Positions 35,799-44,215 of a DNA stretch of 64,000 bases are shown here, one piece after another. This DNA comes from an uncultured Paracoccaceae bacterium (lineage in GTDB: Bacteria; Pseudomonadota; Alphaproteobacteria; Rhodobacterales; Rhodobacteraceae): contig CANNFE010000008.1 of the NCBI GenBank assembly GCA_947503775.1, positions 124,001 to 188,000 on the forward strand, written 5' to 3'. The first letter of the stretch is position 1; the number at the start of each line of letters is the position of its first letter. A program made the translations under genes and the position numbers. The notes under the pieces were generated by a model. The model was given only the letters and a program-made list of their open reading frames with translations, was not told the origin of the DNA and did no database searches.

Positions 35799-37195
35799 CA
35801 GGCGATCTCCTCAGCAAGTTGGGGAAGGATGGCCTCAGCGCGGCGCGGCGCAAGACCGTAAAGGATAAGCGCGGGACCAGTCAGGCCCGCATCGGTGAGT
35901 GTCGGCTCGAGCCGGGAAAGCGTCGTTTCGACAATGCGTTGCGACGGGCGGCTCACGTTCTCGATCACAGTCACCGGCGTCTGAGGATCGCCGCCATGCA
36001 TCAGCAGCCGCCCCTGAACGAAGCGCGCAGCACGCTTGCCCATATAAATCGCCGCCACCTCTCCGGGCCGGGCGAGCGCCGACCAGTCGTGATCGGCAAA
36101 CCCCTTCATATCATGGCCCGTCAGCAGCTTGAGCGTGCTGTTACGCTGCCGCTTGGTCAGGCTCTGCCCGATGGTCGCGGCGGCGGCCGAGGAGGCGGTG
36201 ATGCCGGGAATGATGCGCCAGCTGATGCCATCCGCCTCCAGCGCTTCGATCTCCTCATCGAGGCGGCCAAAGACCGTGGCATCGCCTGATTTCAGCCGGA
36301 CGACCTGCGCGCCCGCGCTGGCATGCTCGACCAGAAGGGCGTTGATTTCCTCCTGTCCCATCGAGGCGCCGAACCCGGTTTTGCCTGTTTCGATGATCGT
36401 CGCCTCTCGGCGCGCCAGCTCGAGGATCTCTTGCGGCACCAACCGATCGTGCAGCACGACATCGGCCGCATCAAGCGCTTTGCGCGCCTTGAGCGTCAGC
36501 AGATCGGGATCGCCGGGACCCGCGCCCACCAGATCGACATGGCCCTTGCGCTCCGGCGCGGTTGCGTGGCGATGCAGAAGCGAGGCAAGCACCTCATTGG
36601 CCCCGTATTCTCCTTCATTCGCAAAGGCTTGCGGGCCGGATTTGAAGTAGTAATCCGACCAGAAATCCCGCCGCTTGCGCCCCATCGGCAGCCGCTTCTC
36701 AACGGCCCCCCGGAAAGCCTTTCCGATCCGGGCAAGCGGCCCGAGCGTCTGGGGCAATTGTTCCTCAAGATCCGCCTTGATCCGCCGTGCCAACACCGGG
36801 GCCGCGCCTTCGGTGCCGATCGCCACCGTCACCGGATCGCGGTCGACGATGGCGGGCGTGATGAACTGGCTGTCCTGCAGATTGTCGACGATATTGACGA
36901 GCGCCCCATCGGCATGGGCCAAAGCGGCAACGCGGGCATCCTCTGCGTCGTCCTCGTTCGCCGCATAAAAGAGCGAGGCACAAAGCGCATCCCCCGGCTC
37001 CATCGCGCGGGCAATCAAGCGCAGCTTGCCTGCCGCCTCCCAGACGCGGATCTCGGGCGCGACCTCCTTGGCCACGACCGTCAGGTGCGCCTCGGTCTTC
37101 ATAAGCAGCCGCAGCTTGGCCAAAGCGGCGTCACCGCCGCCTGACAGAACGACGCGGCGGCCTGCAACGGCGAGGAAGATAGGGAAATGCTGCAT
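35798..37195 (-). CDS. cysG: siroheme synthase (multifunctional)
   Basis: Makes siroheme, the cofactor of CysI. The N-terminal domain (about 1-150) is the precorrin-2 dehydrogenase/ferrochelatase with RRVVLSGGGDAALAKLRLL; the C-terminal domain is the SAM-dependent uroporphyrinogen III methyltransferase with VGAGPGDPDLLTLKARKAL and KSGDATVFGR. About 465 residues, as for E. coli CysG. The frame extends to 37273, but the ATG at 37195 with GGAGG five bases ahead is the start. It heads the sulfur operon and diverges from the Lrp-type regulator. Confidence 0.93.
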   Translation of the reverse strand: MQHFPIFLAVAGRRVVLSGGGDAALAKLRLLMKTEAHLTVVAKEVAPEIRVWEAAGKLRLIARAMEPGDALCASLFYAANEDDAEDARVAALAHADGALVNIVDNLQDSQFITPAIVDRDPVTVAIGTEGAAPVLARRIKADLEEQLPQTLGPLARIGKAFRGAVEKRLPMGRKRRDFWSDYYFKSGPQAFANEGEYGANEVLASLLHRHATAPERKGHVDLVGAGPGDPDLLTLKARKALDAADVVLHDRLVPQEILELARREATIIETGKTGFGASMGQEEINALLVEHASAGAQVVRLKSGDATVFGRLDEEIEALEADGISWRIIPGITASSAAAATIGQSLTKRQRNSTLKLLTGHDMKGFADHDWSALARPGEVAAIYMGKRAARFVQGRLLMHGGDPQTPVTVIENVSRPSQRIVETTLSRLEPTLTDAGLTGPALILYGLAPRRAEAILPQLAEEIA

Positions 37196-37225
37196 CACGA
37201 CCTCCGGAAAACGTAACTGTAATAT

Positions 37226-37280
37226 AGAACATCGTTCCGCTTTTGCGCTATGGGGTGAGGGAAATAGGAACATGCGTTCT
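37226..37280. promoter_or_regulatory. two GGAAC/GTTCT palindromes between cysG and the Lrp-type regulator
   Basis: AGAAC-ATC-GTTCC at 37226-37238 and GGAAC-ATGC-GTTCT at 37267-37280 are similar inverted repeats about 41 bp apart, near four helical turns. They fill the divergent promoter region, as expected for operators of the adjacent Lrp/AsnC protein. Binding is inferred. Confidence 0.4.
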
Positions 37281-37330
37281 GCCTGGGCCCGGGATCGGAA
37301 CAGGCGTCACAGAAACGAAGGAGAGGCGGA

Positions 37331-37792
37331 ATGGCATTCCGGATCGACGATACCGACAGGAAAATCTTGCGCGAATTGCAAAGCGACGCGAGCCGCTCGC
37401 TCGACGAAATCGCCAAGGTCGTCGGCAGTTCCAAGACCCCGGTCTGGAACCGCATCCGCAAAATGCGCGAGGCCGGCGTCATCGGCGCGACGGTAGCGAG
37501 GCTCGATGCGGAAAAGCTGGGCTTCGATGCGACCTTCTTCGTCCTGATCCGCACGTCAGAGCATGAGGCGGACTGGCAAAACCGTTTTCTCGAGGCGCTG
37601 CGCGCCCGCCCCGAGGTGCAGGAGGCGCACCGGCTCGCAGGCGATATCGACTATATCCTCAAGGTCCGCGTCGCCAACGCACGCGCCTATGACGCCTTCT
37701 ATCAGGCGCTGATCGCCGAGGTGCGCGTCTACAACGTCACCGCACTGCTTTCGATGGAGGAGATCAAGTCGACCACCGCCCTGCCGCTCTAG
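37331..37792 (+). CDS. Lrp/AsnC family transcriptional regulator
   Basis: A 153-residue regulator: the N-terminal helix-turn-helix has DRKILRELQSDASRSLDEIAKVVG (read from about residue 8) and the C-terminal RAM domain has EVQEAHRLAGDIDYILKVRV. It is divergent from the cysG operon with a 135-bp gap and likely controls sulfur assimilation, with cysteine or another amino acid as ligand. A GGAGAGGCGG ribosome site precedes the ATG. Confidence 0.9.
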   Translation: MAFRIDDTDRKILRELQSDASRSLDEIAKVVGSSKTPVWNRIRKMREAGVIGATVARLDAEKLGFDATFFVLIRTSEHEADWQNRFLEALRARPEVQEAHRLAGDIDYILKVRVANARAYDAFYQALIAEVRVYNVTALLSMEEIKSTTALPL

Positions 37793-38940
37793 ACCTCGAC
37801 CATCAACCGCTCCAGCCCGTGAAAATGGTAGACATCCGCATAGATCGGCGCCTCGACCAGCCGCAATCCGGGGCAGCGATCCAGCAGCGCGGTCAGGGCA
37901 ATCTCAAGCTCCAGCCGGGCCAGCGGCGCGCCCACGCAGAAATGCAGACCGCCCCCGAAACTGGCATGTTTCGCCGCCCGCGCCGGATCGAACCGATCCG
38001 GATCCGCCGCCATCGCCGGATCCCGCCCGGCAGAGGCCAGCAAGCAATCCACCCGGTCCCCCGGCGCGAAGCTATGCCCAAAGAGCGTGACCTCCTCCCG
38101 CGCCCAGCGGGCAAAGACATGTAGCGGCGGATCGAACCGCAGGATCTCTTCCACCGGGACGGGCCGATGCGCCGCGCTGTCCGTCTCCAGAAGCGTCTTC
38201 ACCCCGTTCCCGATCGTATGCACCGTCGCCTCGTGCCCTGCGTTTAAAAGCAAGATCACGGTCGAAACCAGCTCCGGCTCCGACAGCCGGTCCGCCTCGT
38301 CATGGGCCGCGATCAGACCAGAGAGCAGATCCTCCCCGGGGCGGCCCCGCCTGCGCTGGATCTCGGCCCGCACGAAACCGCTGAAAGCCTCCGCCGCTGC
38401 ATTCGCGGCCTCCTCGTCAGCGCAGGTGCGCGCAGGCTGATACATCCGCACCATCGCGTTGGACCAGGCCAGAAGATCGGGTGCCACCGCATCCCCAAAG
38501 CCCAGAAGCCGCGCAATCGTCAGCACCGGTAGTGGCGTTGCAAAGGCGGGCAGCAGGTCGAAGGGACCGCCGGGAAAAGCATCGATCAACTCATGCGCCG
38601 TCGCCTCGATCGCAGGCCGCAAAGCTTCGACCCGCCCCGTCGTAAACGCCCGCACGATCAGTCCGCGCAGGCGCGTATGCCGCGGCGGATCCAGCTCGAG
38701 CAACGAATGCGCCTCGACGTCGTAGAACGCCTCCAGATGGCCCGAAACCTCGAATGGCGGCGCCTCGCGCCCGAACCGCCGATCCTTGAGGATCGCGGTC
38801 ACCGCCTCCGCTGTCGTCGCGGCCATCGCGCCGTACTCCTCCCACCGGACCAGTGGTCCAGCCGCGCGAGCGCGCTCATAAAACGGGTAGGGGTCCTGCA
38901 CAAAGCCGGACGCGGTCGGATCCTGAGAGAGCTGCGTCAT
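37789..38940 (-). CDS. cytochrome P450
   Basis: A 383-residue soluble bacterial P450. The haem-binding loop is FGGGLHFCVGAPLARLELE with the axial Cys; the I-helix oxygen-activation motif is LLNAGHEATVHTIGNG (Glu-Ala-Thr in place of Asp/Glu-Thr-Thr pattern); EEILRFDPPLHVFARWA carries the E-x-x-R-type region. Substrate unknown. It converges on the Lrp gene with a 4-bp overlap and has no redox partner beside it, though fpr is 5 kb away. Confidence 0.9.
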   Translation of the reverse strand: MTQLSQDPTASGFVQDPYPFYERARAAGPLVRWEEYGAMAATTAEAVTAILKDRRFGREAPPFEVSGHLEAFYDVEAHSLLELDPPRHTRLRGLIVRAFTTGRVEALRPAIEATAHELIDAFPGGPFDLLPAFATPLPVLTIARLLGFGDAVAPDLLAWSNAMVRMYQPARTCADEEAANAAAEAFSGFVRAEIQRRRGRPGEDLLSGLIAAHDEADRLSEPELVSTVILLLNAGHEATVHTIGNGVKTLLETDSAAHRPVPVEEILRFDPPLHVFARWAREEVTLFGHSFAPGDRVDCLLASAGRDPAMAADPDRFDPARAAKHASFGGGLHFCVGAPLARLELEIALTALLDRCPGLRLVEAPIYADVYHFHGLERLMVEV

Positions 38941-39002
38941 GACGGCGAGTTACGCTTGAGACGCTTTTCTTTGCAAGCGCACCCGGATTAGACTGCCCTC
39001 TG

Positions 39003-40790
39003 ATGCGCTCTTTTGCCTTGTCCATACGGTTGCGTCCGGTGCTTGCCACGATCTGCCTTCTGATCGCGGCTGTCGTCATTGCGGGCGGGGTCGGCATCAT
39101 GGGCTTTCGCACCGGCCTCGATCAGCTCTCCTCCCGCGGCACGTCCGATCTGGCGCTCGCGGCCGACAAGCTGACCGGACAGCTTCGCCGCTACCGCGAA
39201 CTGGCGGTCCTTCTTTCCGATCATCCCGATCTTCACGACGTGCTGGACGGAGACGAGGAGACCGCCGCCGCCGCCGTCCTGCGCGGTGCCGCCGACAAGA
39301 GCGGATCGCTCGATGTGGCGCTGATCGACGGGTCGGGCCGGGTGCTGGTGTCGGCTTCGGGACAAAAAGAGCCGGACGTCTCCGCGACCGCATGGTTCAA
39401 CCGCGCGATGCACGGCGCGATGGGGCAGGGGCACCTGCGCAGCCCCACCTTCGACCGGCGCACATTCCTCTATGCCGCCCCCGTCTTTTCCGAGACCGGC
39501 CCGGTCGAGGGCGCGGTTCTTGTGACGGTCGATGTTGAACGGCTCGAGGATGACTGGAGCGGCGGGCGCTCGACGGTCTTTTTCACCGACGAGCTGGGCC
39601 TCGTCTTCATCGCCAACCGGTCCGAGCTGATCTACAGGGCCCGCCAGATAGAGCTGGCCTCGCCCGAAGCGCTCGCCAGGGCCGGCGCGCCAGAACCCAT
39701 GCCGTTCATCAATATGAACGAACGCGTGCTCTTCGGCCATCGGATCTGGACCATCGATGGCGGCCGCTTCCTGCCCGGCCGTGCGCTGCATCTGTCCCAG
39801 AACCTGCCGGTAATCGGCATGCGGGGCGAGGCGCTCATCGATCTGGCGCCGGTCCTGCGCCTCGCGGGCCTTCAGGCGGCCGTCGCGGCGGCGATCTGCC
39901 TGTCCTTCGGCGCGCTTCTCTTCGTTGCAATGGAGCGTCGGAGAGTGCTGGCCATCGCCAATGCCGCCCTCGAGGGCCGCGTCGCAGAGCGAACCCATCA
40001 GCTTGAGATTGCCAACGCCAACCTGCGCCGCGAAATCACCGAACGCAAAGAGGCCGAGGCCGCCCTGAGGCAGGCGCAGGCCGACCTGGTCCGCGCCGAC
40101 AAGCTCAGCGCGCTCGGGCAGATGTCGGCGGGCATCAGTCACGAGCTGAACCAGCCGCTGATGGCGATCCGCTCCTTTGCCGAAAACGCCGAGGCCTTCC
40201 TCGATCGCGGCGCGCCGGACAAGGCGGCCGCCAATCTGGGCCGGATCGGCGATCTGGCCCGCCGGATGGGCCGGATCATCCGCAACCTCCGGGATTTTGC
40301 CCGGCAGGACAAAGAGGTCATCCTCGATGTCGATCTGGTCGCGGCCATCGAGGGTGCGCTCGAGATCGTCGAGGCGCGGCTGGAGCGGCACGACGTGACG
40401 CTTGTCTGGGCAGCCCCGGACGGGCCGGTCATGGTGCGCGGCGGCGAAGTGCGCCTTCAGCAGGTTATCGTGAACCTCGCGGCGAACGCCATCGACGCGA
40501 TGGAGGGCCTGGAGCGTCGCATCCTGACCATCGCGATCGAACCGGGCGATCCGGTCCGGCTCCGCGTGCGCGATACCGGGCCGGGGATCGAAACGCCTGA
40601 GAAGATCTTCGATCCGTTCTACACCACCAAAGAGGTCGGCCGCTCCGAAGGGATGGGGCTGGGCCTCTCGATCTCCTACGGTCTGGTCAAAAGCTTCGGC
40701 GGCGAGATCCGAGGCGAGCAAGGCACAAACGGTGGCGCGGTCTTCACCATCGAGATGCATCCCGCAACCTCGGCCGAGGTGGCAGCATGA
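39003..40790 (+). CDS. dctB: C4-dicarboxylate sensor histidine kinase
   Basis: A 595-residue membrane kinase. Two membrane helices (about 15-38 and 290-310) flank a periplasmic double-PAS-like sensor. The H-box is GISHELNQPLMAIRSFAEN, the N-box NLAANAIDAME, then RDTGPGIETPEKIFDPFYTTK and GMGLGLSISYGLVKS. DctB senses dicarboxylates outside the cell and phosphorylates DctD. It overlaps dctD by 4 bp. The TRAP transporter downstream is the probable target. Confidence 0.88.
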   Translation: MRSFALSIRLRPVLATICLLIAAVVIAGGVGIMGFRTGLDQLSSRGTSDLALAADKLTGQLRRYRELAVLLSDHPDLHDVLDGDEETAAAAVLRGAADKSGSLDVALIDGSGRVLVSASGQKEPDVSATAWFNRAMHGAMGQGHLRSPTFDRRTFLYAAPVFSETGPVEGAVLVTVDVERLEDDWSGGRSTVFFTDELGLVFIANRSELIYRARQIELASPEALARAGAPEPMPFINMNERVLFGHRIWTIDGGRFLPGRALHLSQNLPVIGMRGEALIDLAPVLRLAGLQAAVAAAICLSFGALLFVAMERRRVLAIANAALEGRVAERTHQLEIANANLRREITERKEAEAALRQAQADLVRADKLSALGQMSAGISHELNQPLMAIRSFAENAEAFLDRGAPDKAAANLGRIGDLARRMGRIIRNLRDFARQDKEVILDVDLVAAIEGALEIVEARLERHDVTLVWAAPDGPVMVRGGEVRLQQVIVNLAANAIDAMEGLERRILTIAIEPGDPVRLRVRDTGPGIETPEKIFDPFYTTKEVGRSEGMGLGLSISYGLVKSFGGEIRGEQGTNGGAVFTIEMHPATSAEVAA

Positions 40791-42013
40791 TCCAGCGTGT
40801 TCTCCTCGTAGATGACGATGCCGCCGTGCGCGAGGCGCTGTCGCAAACGCTCGAACTGGCCGATTTCGCGCCCATCGTCGCAGGCTCCTTTGTCGAGGCG
40901 AAAGACCATCTGGCCCGCGATTTTGACGGCATCGTCGTCACCGACATCCGCATGCCGGGCCGCGACGGCTTTCACCTGCTGGACTATGCGCGCAAGCAGG
41001 ATGCCGATCTTCCGGTGATCGTGCTGACCGGCGAAGGCGATATTCCAATGGCGGTCGATGCCGTTCAGGCGGGCGCCTTCGCCTTTCTCGAAAAACCCTG
41101 CGCGCCCCAAGATCTGATCTCGGCGGTGCGCGAGGCGCAGGGACAGCGCGAGCTGATCCTGACCGAACGCCGTCAGGCCCAGGCCGCCGCCCGCGGCGAT
41201 GCAGCCGAGCGGATGCTCTTCGGGCAATCGGCGCTGGCCGCGGCCCTGCGCGACCGGGTGCGTCTCGTGGCCTCCAAACATGTGGATATCGTCGTGCGGG
41301 GCGCGCCGGGATCGGGCACCTCCAAAGTGGCCGAGGTCATCCACCTTCTGTCGCCCGTGGCGCAAGGGCCGTTCGTCAAGCGGGCGGCGGCCGGGCTCGA
41401 GGCCGATACGCTCGACGGGATGCTGACCGGCGCGGAAGGCGGAACGGTCTTTCTCGACGAGGTGGCCGATCTGCCGCAGCCCGCGCAGTTCGCCCTGCTC
41501 GAACGGCTCGACGAAGGCGGGCGGGCGCGCGTGATCGCAGGCACCTGCCGTGATCTGGGGGACGAGACCGAAGCCGGTCGGTTCAACCTCGATCTGGCGC
41601 TGCGGCTCGAGATGATGCCGGTGCACATCCCCGCTTTGGCCGACCGGCCCGAGGATGTTCCGGTGCTCTTTCGCCATTACGTGGCGCAAGCCTGCGAGCA
41701 GGCCGCGCTGCCGGTCCCCGAGATCCCGCCTGATCTGACCGCGCGGCTGATGGCGCAGGACTGGCCGGGCAATGCGCGCAGCCTGATGAGCGCCGCCATG
41801 CGCTTTGCCCTCGGCGTGACCGAAACCGACCCCGAAGAGCAGCTTGGCCTAGCCGAGCAACTCGCCCGGGTCGAAAAATCGCTTCTGATCACGGCGTTGA
41901 CCCGCAGCGGAGGCCGCGCGAGCCAGGCCGCCACCGCGCTCAAGCTTCCGCGCAAAACCTTTTACGACAAGCTGGCGCGGCACGGTCTGAAGGCCGAAGA
42001 CTACCGCGTCTGA
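40787..42013 (+). CDS. dctD: DctD-like response regulator without the sigma-54 contact loop
   Basis: A 408-residue regulator with an intact receiver domain (LLVDDDAAVREAL, phospho-Asp in VVTDIRMPGRDG, Lys in FLEKPC) and a C-terminal Fis-type helix-turn-helix (RASQAATALKLPRKTFYDKL). The AAA+ core is shortened: Walker A reads GAPGSGTSK, without the normal Lys position, and the section that should carry GAFTGA is missing, so that LDGMLTGAEGGTVFLDEV runs straight into Walker B. It should not activate sigma-54 promoters; control through sigma-70, as for Rhodobacter NtrC, is likely. Confidence 0.88.
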   Translation: MIQRVLLVDDDAAVREALSQTLELADFAPIVAGSFVEAKDHLARDFDGIVVTDIRMPGRDGFHLLDYARKQDADLPVIVLTGEGDIPMAVDAVQAGAFAFLEKPCAPQDLISAVREAQGQRELILTERRQAQAAARGDAAERMLFGQSALAAALRDRVRLVASKHVDIVVRGAPGSGTSKVAEVIHLLSPVAQGPFVKRAAAGLEADTLDGMLTGAEGGTVFLDEVADLPQPAQFALLERLDEGGRARVIAGTCRDLGDETEAGRFNLDLALRLEMMPVHIPALADRPEDVPVLFRHYVAQACEQAALPVPEIPPDLTARLMAQDWPGNARSLMSAAMRFALGVTETDPEEQLGLAEQLARVEKSLLITALTRSGGRASQAATALKLPRKTFYDKLARHGLKAEDYRV

Positions 42014-42169
42014 TTCTACCCGGCGTGCGCGAAATCTGACGCAAGGGCACTCGCAAGACATGAGCGGTTTTTCGCACAACCATACCGATAGGTGTGTGGA
42101 TTTCCGCTCAGACTCTGCCGGAACCCGTCAGATGGCGTCGCCAAAAACCGCAGTAGACGATTGCTTTTG

Positions 42170-42185
42170 TTAATAAAAAGTTAAC
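42170..42185 (+). promoter_or_regulatory. candidate CtrA box upstream of dctP
   Basis: TTAA at 42170-42173, seven bases, then TTAAC at 42181-42185: the full CtrA consensus TTAA-N7-TTAAC. It lies 107 bp before the dctP start, in the 279-bp gap after dctD. Chance occurrence is possible in this AT-rich promoter region. Confidence 0.35.
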
Positions 42186-42292
42186 CGCCCAGGTTTGGAC
42201 ACTTTTTGCTTTGGACTTAGCTGCCCGCTTTGCTTTGATCCGCACCCATCGTCCAACGTGACGATTTGGCTAGCATCCCTGGGAGGATACAG

Positions 42293-43312
42293 ATGAAGAC
42301 GATTTTGACAGCCGCCGTTTCGGCTGCGGCTCTGACGATCGGCGCTACCGGCGCCTTTGCTGAAACTGGCGAAACGGGCTGCGATAGCGGCGAGATTGTC
42401 GTCAAGTTCAGCCATGTGACCAATACCGACCGCCACCCCAAGGGCATCGCCGCCGCGCGCCTTCAAGAACGCATCAATGCCGAAATGGACGGCACGATGT
42501 GCATGGAGGTCTTCCCGAACTCGACCCTCTATAAGGATGAGCAAGTCATCGAGGCGATGCTTCAGGGCGACGTCCAGCTTGCCGCGCCGTCCCTCTCGCT
42601 CTTTGAATCGATCACCAAATCCTACCGCCTTTTCGATCTTCCCTTCATGTTCGCCTCGATCGATGCAGTCGATGCCTTCCAGGCCTCCGAAGCTGGTCAG
42701 GCAATGAAAGACGCAATGCAGCGCCGCGGCGTTCAAGGTCTCGAATTCTGGCACAATGGCATGAAGCAGATCTCGGCCAACGTCCCGCTGGTCTCGCCGG
42801 ATGACGCACAGGGCCTCAAGTTCCGCGTCCAGCCCTCCGACGTGCTCGTCGCCCAGATGGAAGCGCTTGGCGCCTCGCCGCAGCCGATGGCCTTCTCCGA
42901 AGTCTACGGCGCCCTTCAGACCGGCGTTGTGGACGGACAGGAGAATACCTGGTCCAACATCTTCGGCCAGAAGTTCTTCGAAGTGCAGGACGGCATCACC
43001 GAGACGAACCACGGCATCATCGACTACCTCGTCGTGGCCTCCGTCGACTGGCTCGACAGCCTCGAGCCCGAGGTCCGCGACCAGTTCCTGACCATCCTCT
43101 CGGAAGTCACCGTGGAGCGGAACGGCGAATCCAAGCGCGTCAACGAAGAGGCCAAGCAGGCCATCATCGATGCCGGCGGCGAAGTCCGCACTCTCTCCCC
43201 CGAAGAGCGTCAGGCCTGGGTCGATGCGATGAGCCCCGTTTGGGAGCAATTCGAGGAAGAAGTCGGCACCGACATGATCGAAGCGGCGCAGCAGATCAAC
43301 GCATCGATGTAA
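42293..43312 (+). CDS. dctP: TRAP transporter substrate-binding protein (DctP family)
   Basis: A 339-residue periplasmic protein with signal peptide (TILTAAVSAAALTIGATGAFA). The DctP fold is seen in IVVKFSHVTNTDRHPKG, GLKFRVQPSDVLVAQMEALG with the ligand-binding Arg, and YGALQTGVVDGQENTWSNI. A TTG at 42266 also opens the frame, but the ATG at 42293 follows a GGGAGGA ribosome site. First gene of dctPQM. Confidence 0.93.
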   Translation: MKTILTAAVSAAALTIGATGAFAETGETGCDSGEIVVKFSHVTNTDRHPKGIAAARLQERINAEMDGTMCMEVFPNSTLYKDEQVIEAMLQGDVQLAAPSLSLFESITKSYRLFDLPFMFASIDAVDAFQASEAGQAMKDAMQRRGVQGLEFWHNGMKQISANVPLVSPDDAQGLKFRVQPSDVLVAQMEALGASPQPMAFSEVYGALQTGVVDGQENTWSNIFGQKFFEVQDGITETNHGIIDYLVVASVDWLDSLEPEVRDQFLTILSEVTVERNGESKRVNEEAKQAIIDAGGEVRTLSPEERQAWVDAMSPVWEQFEEEVGTDMIEAAQQINASM

Positions 43313-43322
43313 ATCTCGGGTA

Positions 43323-43349
43323 GCAGGTCATCCAAACCGGGTGACCTGC
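43323..43349 (+). other. stem-loop between dctP and dctQ
   Basis: GCAGGTCA at 43323-43330 pairs with TGACCTGC at 43342-43349, loop of 11. It lies 10 bp after dctP. Such hairpins often stabilise or partly terminate transcripts so that the binding protein is made in excess over the permease. Confidence 0.5.
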
Positions 43350-43431
43350 ACTTTCCGTCCGGGCTCCGCATCAACGGGACCCGGACGTCTCGCGTCGGAC
43401 CATCTTTCCCGTGCGGGAAGACCCCTATCGA

Positions 43432-43452
43432 GAGCGCTTCGGGCAAGCGCTC
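43432..43452 (+). other. second stem-loop in the dctP/dctQ gap
   Basis: GAGCGCTT at 43432-43439 pairs with AAGCGCTC at 43445-43452 around a five-base loop CGGGC. It lies 54 bp before the dctQ start. No T-run follows. Confidence 0.4.
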
Positions 43453-43506
43453 GAGCGCGAGAGCGGTTTCGACCAAAGAGGGTTCGACAATGCGGCAGGA
43501 CAGATC

Positions 43507-44211
43507 ATGAGCGGCAGACAAGACAAATCTCCCAGCGCGCTGGCACGCGCCGTCAACACGTTCGAGGAAACGGCGATCGCCGTCATTCTGGGACTGATGG
43601 CGATCCTGACCTTCGCCAATGTGATCCTGCGCTACGTCTTCAACGACGCCATCATCTGGGGTCTCGAGGTCGTGGCCGCCTTGTTCTCCTGGCTTGTCCT
43701 CTTCGGCGTCGCCTACGGGTTCAAGGTCACGGCCCATCTGGGCGTCGACTCCCTCACCAACATGCTCCCCCCCGCAGGCCGCAAGGTCGTGGCGCTGATT
43801 TCGGGCGGGCTTTGCCTGATCTTCGCGCTTCTGCTGGCCAAGGGGTGCTGGGATTACTGGGCGCCTTTCGCGGATCTGCCGCCGACCACCGGCAAGTGGT
43901 TCCCCACCGGCTTCGACACCGCCTCGCGCGGCCGCAGCTTCTTTGAAACCGACCAGATCCCGATGCTTGGCTGGCTGCGCTTTCTTGAAGACTGGATCAA
44001 TTACGGCGATCCCTATTCAAAAATGCCAAGGGTCGTGCCCTACACGATCCTACCTATCGCCGCCGCGCTGATCCTCTTCCGGATCATCCAGGCCGTCTGG
44101 CGCGTCTGGACGGGTCAATCGACCAGCCTCATCGTCAGCCACGAGGCCGAAGATGCCCTGGAAGAGGCCGCCGCCCGCGAAACCGTGGCCGCCCCTGCCA
44201 GAAAGGACTAG
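43507..44211 (+). CDS. dctQ: TRAP transporter small permease (DctQ)
   Basis: A 234-residue protein with four membrane helices and the small-subunit pattern AILTFANVILRYVFNDAIIWG, then FGVAYGFKVTAHLGVDSL. It is longer than usual because of an insert between helices 3 and 4 (about 125-175, including WFPTGFDTASRGRSFFETDQ), a feature of the dicarboxylate-type DctQ of Rhodobacterales. The frame extends to 43411, but the ATG at 43507 has AGGA seven bases ahead. Confidence 0.88.
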   Translation: MSGRQDKSPSALARAVNTFEETAIAVILGLMAILTFANVILRYVFNDAIIWGLEVVAALFSWLVLFGVAYGFKVTAHLGVDSLTNMLPPAGRKVVALISGGLCLIFALLLAKGCWDYWAPFADLPPTTGKWFPTGFDTASRGRSFFETDQIPMLGWLRFLEDWINYGDPYSKMPRVVPYTILPIAAALILFRIIQAVWRVWTGQSTSLIVSHEAEDALEEAAARETVAAPARKD

Positions 44212-44215
44212 ACCG

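Noticed and set aside
38988-40760. 590-codon open frame antisense to dctB.
   Set aside because: It is a GC-codon shadow: the plus strand holds a complete histidine kinase with all motifs, and the antisense translation has none. The same applies to the long antisense frames over lon (56842-58566), cysI (33784-35529), dctP (42170-43249) and the glpQ region (47344-49419).
42200-42240. Possible sigma-54 promoter before dctP (GG ... GC with T-run).
   Set aside because: The distance between GG and GC is nine bases instead of ten, and the cognate DctD lacks the sigma-54 contact loop.
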